5,482 nucleotides of DNA. Origin: an uncultured Dialister sp. GTDB taxonomy: Bacteria > Bacillota > Negativicutes > Veillonellales > Dialisteraceae. A program made the position numbers and the translations under genes. The stretch spans positions 1-5,482 of the forward strand of contig NZ_UQKJ01000121.1 in assembly GCF_900541605.1 (NCBI RefSeq), in the 5' to 3' direction. The notes below the pieces were generated by a model. It did no database searches. It was given only the letters and a program-made list of their open reading frames with translations, and had not been told where the DNA came from. Below, piece by piece: positions 1 to 5,209 of this stretch; position 1 is the stretch's first letter, and the number at the start of each line of letters is the position of its first letter.

Positions 1-15
1 GCTAAAGCTTTATTG

Positions 16-46
16 AACCCCCGGTCCAACCGGGGGTTTTCTTTTT
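16..46 (+). terminator. Intrinsic terminator of an unseen + strand gene
   Basis: A perfect GC-rich hairpin, CCCCCGG (18-24), loop TCCAA, CCGGGGG (30-36), is followed on the + strand by TTTTCTTTTT (37-46). A16-A17 can pair with T37-T38 to lengthen the stem. The U-tract lies on the + strand only, so it should end a rightward gene left of the window. Stop codons in two + frames (TAA at 3-5, TGA at 14-16) could be the end of that gene, but too little is present to name it. Confidence 0.88.
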
Positions 47-47
47 A

Positions 48-79
48 CAAAAAGGCGGCGCATTATGTTATGCGCCGCC
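48..79 (-). terminator. Intrinsic terminator of pgcA
   Basis: Perfect 10-bp stem GGCGGCGCAT (54-63) and ATGCGCCGCC (70-79) with a 6-nt loop. On the minus strand it is followed by five U residues (the A run at 49-53). It begins 42 bases past the pgcA stop codon. It sits directly against the opposite-facing terminator at 16-46, which marks a convergent gene junction. Confidence 0.88.
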
Positions 80-120
80 AATACCGCCTGGCCATCAGCC
101 CTGTCCGCAGAGCTGCTTTC

Positions 121-1776
121 CTATCCTTCCAGCCCGAATGCCTTCTCCCAGATGGCCTTATATTTCCGGAAGAGAGTCATAGCCTCTTCTTCATTCTTTC
201 CTTTCAGTGAGTAATAGAATTTGATTTTCGGCTCCGTGCCGCTGGGGCGGATAGCCATCCAACCTTCCCCTTTCAGGTAGAACTTCAGTACATTTTCCCG
301 AGGCAGGTCCCCCACCCCTTTTTCAAAGTCCACGGTTTCCGTAACAGGGGGGAAGAGTTTCTTCACATCCAAAGCTCTTGCCTGCTCCATGATGGACCGG
401 ATCTTTTCCTGCCCCTCAAGACCTTTCAGGGTGTAGGAAACGCTCCTGTCGTAATAATACCCATACCGTTCGTAAAGTTTTTCCAGTACGTCAATGAGGG
501 TAAGTCCCTTTTCTTTAAAGTAAGCTGCCATTTCACAGATAGCCATGGCCGATACCACGGCATCCTTGTCCTGGGCATGGGTGCCAATGAGGTATCCGTA
601 GCTTTCTTCATAGCCGAAGACGAAATCATGGGTGCTGTCCTGTTTCCACCGGCTGATTTTTTCACCGATGTACTTGAATCCGGTCAGCACTTCCACCACC
701 TGCACATGGAAATCCCGGGCCACGTCGCCGCCCAGTTCACCGGTAACTACGGTTTTTACCATGGTAGAAGCAGGGGTGAGTTTTTCTTTTCTGGTAGTAA
801 ACAGGAAATAAGCCAGAAGAGCGCCCATCTGGTTTCCGGTGATCAGTTCAAAATGGTCTCCCCTGCGGGCAGCCGCGCCGATGCGGTCGCTGTCCGGATC
901 TGTACCGATCACGATGTCTGCCCCTTCTTTTTCTCCCAGTTCGATGCCCAGCGTAAGGGCTTCCTTATTTTCCGGATTTGGGGATTTGACGGTGGGGAAA
1001 TCGCCATCCGGCAGTTCCTGTTCCTTTACCACCTTCACATCACGGAAGCCGGCTTTTTCAAGAATGCGCCGTACCGGCCTGTTTCCACTTCCATGAAGCG
1101 GTGTATAGACCACCGAAAGGGGCGGCGGATTTCCTTTGTACCAGGACTGTCGAAAAGCGGCATCAAGGAAAAGGTCCACCACGTCCTGGTCCAGCCAGGT
1201 AATAAGGCTTTCCTTTCCCTCATCCTCAATATGGGACAGATCCTTGACCGCTTCCACGTAAGTCGTGAGCACATCGGCCTTCGCTGGCACCAGCTGCCCT
1301 CCGTCCGGTCCATAGACTTTGTAGCCGTTGTACTCCGGCGGATTATGGCTGGCGGTAATGACAATGCCTCCCAGCGCCCGGAAATGCTTCACGGAAAAAG
1401 AAAGCACCGGAATCGGTTCCAGCTCCTTGAAAATACGAACCGGTATGCCCGCCGCCGTCAGAACGGAAGCTGCTTCTACCGCAAACTCCCGGGAGTGGTT
1501 CCGGGAATCGTAGGCAATGACGACGCCCCTATCCAGTTCCGCCGGAAAGGTATGGTGAAGGTAATCCGCAAACCCCTTCGATGCCCGGGCCACAGTGTAT
1601 CGGTTCATCCGATTTGTACCGGCTCCCATGATTCCCCGGAGTCCGGCTGCCCCGAATTCCAGGTCTTTGTAAAAGCGGTCTTCTATATCCTTTTCATTAT
1701 GGAGAGAAAGGAGCTCTTCCTTCGTTTTGTCATCGGCCCAGGAGAGCCAGTTTTCATAGTTCTCTTTATATCCCAT
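121..1776 (-). CDS. pgcA: Alpha-phosphoglucomutase / phosphohexomutase (PgcA type)
   Basis: 551-residue cytosolic enzyme of the alpha-D-phosphohexomutase superfamily, expected to interconvert glucose-6-phosphate and glucose-1-phosphate through a phosphoserine, feeding UDP-glucose, cell-wall and glycolipid synthesis. All four family loops are intact: TASHNPPEYNGYK at 141-153 with phosphorylated Ser143; Mg-binding DPDSDR at 293-298; sugar-specificity loop GYEES at 388-392; phosphate-binding RPSGTEPK at 510-517. The N-terminal FGAAGLRGIMGAGTNRMN (41-58) and YTPLHGSG (224-231) are typical of the Bacillus PgcA branch, which is somewhat longer (about 580 residues). The ATG is preceded by AGAGGTG at about 6 nt spacing and an extended -10 promoter, so the start is well supported. 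The gene is monocistronic, ending TAG ahead of its own terminator. The GYEES loop favours glucose, but some phosphomannomutase activity cannot be excluded. Confidence 0.95.
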   Translation of the reverse strand: MGYKENYENWLSWADDKTKEELLSLHNEKDIEDRFYKDLEFGAAGLRGIMGAGTNRMNRYTVARASKGFADYLHHTFPAELDRGVVIAYDSRNHSREFAVEAASVLTAAGIPVRIFKELEPIPVLSFSVKHFRALGGIVITASHNPPEYNGYKVYGPDGGQLVPAKADVLTTYVEAVKDLSHIEDEGKESLITWLDQDVVDLFLDAAFRQSWYKGNPPPLSVVYTPLHGSGNRPVRRILEKAGFRDVKVVKEQELPDGDFPTVKSPNPENKEALTLGIELGEKEGADIVIGTDPDSDRIGAAARRGDHFELITGNQMGALLAYFLFTTRKEKLTPASTMVKTVVTGELGGDVARDFHVQVVEVLTGFKYIGEKISRWKQDSTHDFVFGYEESYGYLIGTHAQDKDAVVSAMAICEMAAYFKEKGLTLIDVLEKLYERYGYYYDRSVSYTLKGLEGQEKIRSIMEQARALDVKKLFPPVTETVDFEKGVGDLPRENVLKFYLKGEGWMAIRPSGTEPKIKFYYSLKGKNEEEAMTLFRKYKAIWEKAFGLEG

Positions 1777-1809
1777 TTCGCACCTCTTCTATGTTTAATC
1801 TGTTTCTTT

Positions 1810-1818
1810 ATTATATCA
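1810..1818 (-). promoter_or_regulatory. Extended -10 promoter of pgcA
   Basis: Read on the minus strand, 1818 to 1810 is TGATATAAT: a perfect TATAAT with the TGn extension. At 17-bp spacing the -35 position reads CTACCT, a poor match, consistent with an extended -10 promoter that does not need a good -35. The start would fall near 1803, giving a leader of about 27 nt that contains the RBS (AGGTG near 1782-1786). Confidence 0.7.
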
Positions 1819-1862
1819 GTTTATAAAGAGGAAGGTAGTGGAAAATAGGGGAAGGGAAACGG

Positions 1863-2000
1863 CTTCAGCGAAGTGACTGAAAAAGTAAAGAGACTAAGGG
1901 AAGCGCCGCAGGCCTGGCATCCATATTCCTTCTTTAAGTCCAGGCGGCAGCCTTAGCCCTGGCCGTCAGACCGTAGCCATCCCCGGCCGAAGCCCCTGCC
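1863..2000. repeat. Non-coding inverted-repeat element between pgcA and the ABC unit
   Basis: No plausible gene lies in 1840-2011. The core is a nested inverted repeat: outer arms CTAAGG (1894-1899) and CCTTAG (1951-1956), inner arms GCCTGG (1912-1917) and CCAGGC (1940-1945), enclosing an AT-rich centre. GCC-GCA-GGC (1905-1913) is a small triloop hairpin, and the 10-mer GCCGCAGGCC (1905-1914) recurs at 5169-5178. Small flanking hairpins are CTTC-AGC-GAAG (1863-1873) and, on the minus strand, GGC-TTCG-GCC (1994-1985), which has UUCG tetraloop geometry. The TTAGCC and GCTAA end motifs link it to the elements at 5024-5203. Function unknown. Confidence 0.5.
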
Positions 2001-2012
2001 CATTTCTCCAAT

Positions 2013-2044
2013 AAAAAACAGCAGGAGCCTATTCACTCCTGCTG
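2013..2044 (-). terminator. Intrinsic terminator of the ABC transporter operon
   Basis: Perfect 9-bp stem CAGCAGGAG (2019-2027) and CTCCTGCTG (2036-2044) with an 8-nt loop. On the minus strand it is followed by six U residues (A run 2013-2018). It begins 12 nt past the permease stop codon. Confidence 0.92.
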
Positions 2045-2056
2045 CCACAAGCCCAA

Positions 2057-2749
2057 TTATCTTACGCTCTTCACCTTGAGCCGCCGTTCCAGCACCCGGA
2101 GGCACATGGATACGAAGAAGGTCATGATGAAGTAGTACAGTGCCACGATAACCAGCGGCGGGAATGGCTGGAAGCTGATGCCCTGGATGGTGGTGGCTGT
2201 ATACATGAGGTCTGCCATGCCGATGACGGAGACCTGGGACGATTCCTTGATAAGGGTGACAAACTCATTGCCGATGACCGGGAGAATATTCCGGATAGCC
2301 TGGGGAATGATGATACGTACCATGGATTCCCATTTCGAGAAGCCCAGGGACATGGCCCCTTCCAGCTGGCCCTTCGGAATGGACTCGATACCGGAACGGA
2401 CGATTTCACATTCGTAGGCCCCGGAATTGATGATGAGTGCCAGGACGCCGGCCGATAGACGTTCGAAGTCCACGCCCAGGATCTGGAAACTGGGGAAATG
2501 GATGCCCAGGAACGGGAGTCCGAAGAATACGAGGGAAATCTGTACCAGCACAGGGGTACCGCGGATAACTTCCACGTACACCGCTGCAATGGCCTGGAGA
2601 ATTTTGATGCCTGAAATCTTCATGAATGCCAGGACAATCCCCAGAAGGAGTCCGAAGAAGCAGGACAGAAGAGAAATAATGATGGTGATTTTCACACCTG
2701 ACATAAATATGTCATTATATTTCACCGCAGTATCTATAACCATATCCAT
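2057..2749 (-). CDS. Polar amino acid ABC transporter permease (HisM/GlnP family)
   Basis: 230-residue inner-membrane permease of the His/Glu/Gln/Arg/opine uptake family, usual length for the group. Hydrophobic segments lie near 20-42, 52-80, 98-112, 153-168 and 197-216, giving about five membrane spans. The family motif RGTPVLVQ is at 63-70. The cytoplasmic EAA coupling loop, which docks on the ATPase, spans about 130-152 (EGAMSLGFSKW, then RIIIPQA), followed by NEFVTLIKESS (161-171). The ATG has an AAGGAG Shine-Dalgarno 10 nt upstream that overlaps the ATPase stop codon, so the two genes are translationally close (14-nt gap); an in-frame ATG two codons further in is a weaker alternative. 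Residues do not fix the substrate within the polar amino acid group. Family assignment is secure, substrate is not. Confidence 0.94.
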   Translation of the reverse strand: MDMVIDTAVKYNDIFMSGVKITIIISLLSCFFGLLLGIVLAFMKISGIKILQAIAAVYVEVIRGTPVLVQISLVFFGLPFLGIHFPSFQILGVDFERLSAGVLALIINSGAYECEIVRSGIESIPKGQLEGAMSLGFSKWESMVRIIIPQAIRNILPVIGNEFVTLIKESSQVSVIGMADLMYTATTIQGISFQPFPPLVIVALYYFIMTFFVSMCLRVLERRLKVKSVR

Positions 2750-2763
2750 AGGGTACCATCTCC

Positions 2764-3516
2764 TTAAATATCCGCATGAAGCAGCCGCTTCAGGAATGTC
2801 TGTGTTCTTTCTTCTTTTGGATGGGTAAAGATATCTTCCGGATTTCCTTCTTCCACAATATAGCCTTTATCCATGAAAACCACGTGGCTCGAAACGCTTC
2901 TGGCGAACTGCATTTCATGGGTTACCACCACCATGGTCATGCCGGCCAGGGCTACTTCCTTCATGACCGTCAGCACGTCGCCAACCAGTTCCGGATCCAG
3001 GGCCGAAGTGGGTTCATCAAAAAGAAGCATCTTCGGCTTCATGGCCAAAGCCCGGGCGATGGCCACACGCTGCTGCTGGCCGCCGGAAAGCTGGCCGGGA
3101 TAATAGTCCGCCCGTTCCGCCAGTCCCACCCGATCCAGAAGCTCCATGGCCTCTTCCTTTGCCTGGGCCTTTGGCAGCTTCTTGATATGCACCGGCGCAT
3201 ACATCACATTTTCCACCGCCGTAAACATGGGGAACAGGTTAAAGGACTGGAACACCATGCCCACATCCCGGCGGAGCATCTTCACGTCCGTCTTTTCGTT
3301 GACCTTCTTCCCCTCAAACCAGAGCTCACCGCCCGTCGGCTTTTCCAGGAGATTCAGGCAGCGGAGGAATGTACTCTTCCCGGATCCCGAAGGTCCGATA
3401 ATGGTGCACACTTCTCCGTTTTCAATGCTCATGCTGATGTCCTTCAGCACTTCCACCTTGCCAAAGGATTTTTTCAAATGTTTTATTTCGTAAATGATGT
3501 CTTTTTTGTCTGCCAT
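2764..3516 (-). CDS. Polar amino acid ABC transporter ATP-binding protein (GlnQ/ArtP family)
   Basis: 250-residue cytoplasmic ATPase that powers the permease encoded just downstream. The nucleotide-binding domain is complete: Walker A GPSGSGKST (41-49), Q-loop Gln90 in VFQSFNLFP, signature LSGGQ (143-147), Walker B MLLFDEP (163-169) with catalytic Glu168, D-loop SALD (171-174) and switch His200 in VVVTHEM. The spacing and the C-terminal region match the PAAT/HAAT importer ATPases. The start chosen is the ATG at 3516-3514, which gives MADKKDIIYEIKHL and has AAGGA 10 nt upstream. The reading frame stays open to an ATG at 3606, but that would place the promoter and a basic, AT-rich stretch inside the protein. 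First gene of a two-gene operon ending at 2013. No substrate-binding protein gene is adjacent, so the substrate is unassigned. Confidence 0.95.
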   Translation of the reverse strand: MADKKDIIYEIKHLKKSFGKVEVLKDISMSIENGEVCTIIGPSGSGKSTFLRCLNLLEKPTGGELWFEGKKVNEKTDVKMLRRDVGMVFQSFNLFPMFTAVENVMYAPVHIKKLPKAQAKEEAMELLDRVGLAERADYYPGQLSGGQQQRVAIARALAMKPKMLLFDEPTSALDPELVGDVLTVMKEVALAGMTMVVVTHEMQFARSVSSHVVFMDKGYIVEEGNPEDIFTHPKEERTQTFLKRLLHADI

Positions 3517-3544
3517 AGTTCTCACGTCCTTCTGTTTGACAAGA

Positions 3545-3573
3545 ATTTTAGCATAAATATACAGTTTAGTCAA
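3545..3573 (-). promoter_or_regulatory. Sigma-A promoter of the ABC transporter operon
   Basis: On the minus strand: -35 TTGACT (3573-3568), 17-bp spacer, -10 TAAAAT (3550-3545) with a TGn extension (TGC) just before it. Both hexamers match consensus at five of six positions at ideal spacing. The start would be near 3538, giving a leader of about 22 nt with the RBS at 3531-3527. Confidence 0.82.
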
Positions 3574-3608
3574 GAAAAATTGCATAAATTTACATATATT
3601 TTGCATAT
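3551..3608. promoter_or_regulatory. Phased GCATAAATnTACA repeats, candidate operator
   Basis: GCATAAATATACA (3551-3563) and GCATAAATTTACA (3582-3594) differ at one of 13 positions. A partial third unit, GCATA, begins at 3603. The spacings of 31 and 21 bp equal about three and two helical turns, so the units face the same side of the DNA. The first lies within the -10/-35 spacer, a usual place for a repressor. TGCATAAATTTACA is loosely palindromic (TG...CA), somewhat like an ARG box, but the regulator is unknown. AT-richness alone could produce part of this. Confidence 0.4.
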
Positions 3609-3634
3609 CATGTACTTAGATTGCAACTTCATCC

Positions 3635-3861
3635 GGATGTTTGGGGCTAAAGGTTCCCGGTGAACTGCGCTTCGCCTGTTCACCGGGTGGTTGGTACTTC
3701 GCACCGGGGGCATAAGGTGGACCAGCCGCCAAAGTCGGCGATTCTACCTTACGTCCCCGCTTTCACGCGCAAAGCGGTGTAAAAGCCACAACCCGGTTGG
3801 CGAGCGCCAGCGATGCCAACCCACCACCTTTATGAACCATCTATGGGTTCAGCCCAAATCC
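3635..3861. repeat. Structured intergenic repeat, copy 1
   Basis: Non-coding element of about 227 bp upstream of fba. Imperfect terminal inverted repeats: GGA, TTTGGG, CT (3635-3648, two small bulges) against AG, CCCAAA, TCC (3851-3861). Inside, TAAAGGT (3648-3654) pairs with ACCTTTA (3826-3832) and encloses five hairpins: CCCGGTGAAC/GTTCACCGGG (3656-3687, perfect 10 bp); GGTAC-TTC-GCACC (3693-3705, one A-C mismatch); TAAGGT/ACCTTA around GCCG/CGGC (3713-3751); CCGCTTT/AAAGCGG (3757-3777); GGTTGGC/GCCAACC (3795-3821). TGAACC/GGTTCA (3833-3851) follows. Positions 3643-3718 are 64/76 identical, without gaps, to 5024-5099. No convincing ORF is present. It may be a MITE-like element or a structured RNA. 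Confidence 0.7.
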
Positions 3862-3887
3862 AATACATACCCACGTCCCTTTTTCAC

Positions 3888-3916
3888 TGGAAATCTCCCG
3901 GTCCATTCAGTATAAT
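3888..3916 (+). promoter_or_regulatory. Probable fba promoter
   Basis: A perfect -10 TATAAT lies at 3911-3916. At 17-bp spacing the -35 is TGGAAA (3888-3893), four of six to consensus. The start would be near 3923, giving a leader of about 65 nt. The promoter lies immediately downstream of the structured repeat. Confidence 0.6.
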
Positions 3917-3923
3917 GAAGTTG

Positions 3924-3938
3924 AATCATTGCATGATT
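3924..3938. promoter_or_regulatory. Short palindrome at the fba transcription start
   Basis: AATCAT-TGC-ATGATT is a perfect 6-bp inverted repeat at the expected start of the fba transcript. The ATGAT arm can instead pair with ATCAT at 3954-3958. It could be an operator half-site pair or a small leader hairpin. Nothing in the sequence identifies the binder. Confidence 0.3.
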
Positions 3939-3959
3939 TTCCAGAATATGCAGATCATA

Positions 3960-3973
3960 TGAAAACGTTTGAA
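3960..3973 (+). promoter_or_regulatory. cre-like operator (CcpA / LacI-family) in the fba leader
   Basis: TGAAAACGTTTGAA matches the Bacillus cre consensus TGWAARCGYTWNCW at 13 of 14 positions, with the central CG and the AAACGTTT palindrome intact. It lies about 40 nt past the predicted start and directly before the Shine-Dalgarno, a roadblock position. Whether the host has CcpA or another LacI-family regulator that reads it is inference. Confidence 0.5.
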
Positions 3974-3987
3974 AGGAAGGTATCACT

Positions 3988-4920
3988 ATGCCGCTTGTAG
4001 GAACTACGGAAATGTTTAAGAAAGCCTATGAAGGCCATTATGCCATTGGTGCTTTTAACGTAAACAATATGGAAATCATCCAGGGCATCATGGAAGCTGC
4101 CAAAGAAGAAGAATCCCCTGTCATTCTCCAGGCTTCGGAAGGTGCCCGGAAATATGCGGGCCAGGAATATATTGTGGGCCTCGTAAAGATCGCGCTCCAG
4201 GATTATCCGGAAATCCCGACTGCCCTCCACCTGGATCACGGCTCTTCCTATGAAGTATGCAAAGCCTGCATTGATGGCGGATTTTCCTCTGTCATGTACG
4301 ATGGCTCCAAGCATCCCTTCGAAGAAAACGTGAAAGTCACAAAGCAGATCGTAGAATACGCCCATGATAAAGGGGTCGTGGTGGAAGCGGAACTGGGCCG
4401 CCTCGCCGGCGTGGAAGATATGGTTTCCGTAGATGCCAAGGATGCCATTTTCACCGATCCCGACCAGGCCGCTGAATTCGTAGAACGGACCGGCTGTGAC
4501 TCTCTGGCCATCGCCATCGGCACCAGCCACGGTGCCTATAAGTACAAAGGAGATCCCTACCTGGACTACGAACGGCTGGAAAAAGTGGGCAAGCTCCTTC
4601 CGGGCTACCCCATCGTCCTCCACGGTGCTTCCACGGTTATTCCGGAATTCGTAGAAAAATGCAATAAGTACGGTGGCAAAGTTCTCGGTGCGAAAGGCGT
4701 ACCGGAAGACATGCTCCGGAAAGCTGCCACCATGGCGGTCTGCAAAATCAATATCGACACCGATATCCGCCTTGCCATGACCAGCGCCATTCGGGAAGCC
4801 CTGTACAAGGATCCCTCCAACTTCGATCCCAGAAACTATCTGAAACCTGCCAGAGAAGCAGTCAAACAGATGGTTATGCATAAGATTGAAGCAGTCCTCG
4901 GATCAGCCCACACCATCTGA
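3988..4920 (+). CDS. fba: Class II fructose-1,6-bisphosphate aldolase
   Basis: 310-residue cytosolic zinc enzyme that cleaves fructose-1,6-bisphosphate to dihydroxyacetone phosphate and glyceraldehyde-3-phosphate, reversibly, in glycolysis and gluconeogenesis. Key residues are visible: HLDH at 81-84 with catalytic Asp83 and zinc ligand His84; Asp105 in MYDGS; Glu135 in VVEAELG; zinc ligands His181 (GTSHG) and His212 (LHGAS); DHAP phosphate-binding NIDTD (255-259). Length is normal for the short bacterial class II form. The LHGAS loop has Ala where many members have Gly, a variant I regard as acceptable for Firmicute enzymes. The ATG follows AGGAAGG (3974-3980) at 7 nt spacing, so the start is firm. 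Monocistronic: own promoter, cre-like site, and terminator from 4935. The class II family also includes tagatose-bisphosphate aldolases; the absence of tagatose or galactitol genes nearby favours the fructose enzyme. Confidence 0.95.
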   Translation: MPLVGTTEMFKKAYEGHYAIGAFNVNNMEIIQGIMEAAKEEESPVILQASEGARKYAGQEYIVGLVKIALQDYPEIPTALHLDHGSSYEVCKACIDGGFSSVMYDGSKHPFEENVKVTKQIVEYAHDKGVVVEAELGRLAGVEDMVSVDAKDAIFTDPDQAAEFVERTGCDSLAIAIGTSHGAYKYKGDPYLDYERLEKVGKLLPGYPIVLHGASTVIPEFVEKCNKYGGKVLGAKGVPEDMLRKAATMAVCKINIDTDIRLAMTSAIREALYKDPSNFDPRNYLKPAREAVKQMVMHKIEAVLGSAHTI

Positions 4921-4934
4921 TTGAATCTTAACTG

Positions 4935-4982
4935 AAAAACACCGATTGACCATTTCCTGTGAATAAGTCAATCGGTGTTTTT
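4935..4982. terminator. Strong terminator after fba, potentially bidirectional
   Basis: Perfect 16-bp inverted repeat: arms 4935-4950 (starting AAAAACACCGA) and 4967-4982 (ending TCGGTGTTTTT) with a 16-nt loop. It begins 14 nt past the fba stop. The outer A/T ends supply a U-tract on both strands: TTTTT plus TATTAT on +, TTTTT on -. It ends fba and could also block leftward transcription from the repeat-rich right side. Confidence 0.93.
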
Positions 4983-5007
4983 ATTATAGGGTAAATGATG
5001 TATATCT

Positions 5008-5130
5008 GCCCCAACGTATGTATGGGGCTAAAGGTGGTGGGTGAACATCGCTTCGCTCGTTCACCGGGTTGTAGGTGCTTCGCACCGGGAGCATAAGGTT
5101 CTATAGCGGCTTCGCCGCTGTTCGTTAGCC
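5008..5130. repeat. Structured intergenic repeat, copy 2
   Basis: Positions 5024-5099 are 64/76 identical to 3643-3718 without gaps. GGCTAA (5026-5031) can pair with TTAGCC (5125-5130), extended as RNA by two G-U pairs, closing a three-branch fold: GGTGAAC/GTTCACC (5040-5065); GGTGC-TTC-GCACC (5074-5086, perfect); AGCGGC-TTC-GCCGCT (5105-5119, perfect). GCTTCGC caps each branch (5050, 5077, 5109), which is GCGAAGC on the minus strand. A preceding hairpin, GCCCCA/TGGGGC (5008-5028), overlaps the start and is an alternative pairing. The similarity to copy 1 stops after TAAGGT, so the right half differs. No gene is present. Confidence 0.7.
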
Positions 5131-5153
5131 TTCTTTTCTGGGAAAGAGGTAGG

Positions 5154-5203
5154 TTAGCTGAGGGGTGTGCCGCAGGCCGATTCTATGCACCGCCAGCCGC
5201 TAA
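5154..5203. repeat. Short inverted-repeat element bounded by TTAGC/GCTAA
   Basis: Outer arms TTAGC (5154-5158) and GCTAA (5199-5203) enclose GTGC/GCAC (5167-5170 and 5187-5190), or alternatively the GCC-GCA-GGC triloop hairpin (5169-5177). The core GCCGCAGGCC (5169-5178) is identical to 1905-1914. It follows copy 2 after only 23 bases. Likely a relative of the 1894-1956 element. Confidence 0.4.
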
Positions 5204-5209
5204 AGAAAA

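Noticed and set aside
13..210. 65-codon + strand frame at the left edge
   Set aside because: Passes through both terminators and into the 3' end of pgcA on the other strand; no RBS.
577..1848. 423-codon open frame antisense to pgcA
   Set aside because: Lies on the opposite strand of a gene with all catalytic motifs intact. It shows no recognisable motif, and its openness is explained by codon bias of pgcA.
3517..3606. Longer ATPase start at 3606 adding 30 residues
   Set aside because: It would place a near-consensus promoter and RBS inside the coding region, and the added residues are unlike the family. The ATG at 3516-3514 has a proper RBS and gives the usual 250-residue length.
2776..3663. 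295-codon open frame antisense to the ABC ATPase
   Set aside because: Same pattern of shadow frame. It also runs through the AT-rich promoter and into the structured repeat.
3691..3915. 74-codon + strand frame across the structured repeat
   Set aside because: Starts with TTG inside a hairpin, lacks a Shine-Dalgarno, and runs through the paired arms of the repeat and the fba promoter.
3955..4881. 308-codon open frame antisense to fba
   Set aside because: Covers most of an intact aldolase gene on the other strand. No RBS or family motif was seen; long antisense frames occur over every gene here, pointing to codon usage as the cause.
4995..5096. 33-codon + strand frame with tandem ATG entering copy 2
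   Set aside because: Only a weak GGG stretch precedes it, and it consists mostly of the repeat. The frame is not shared with copy 1.
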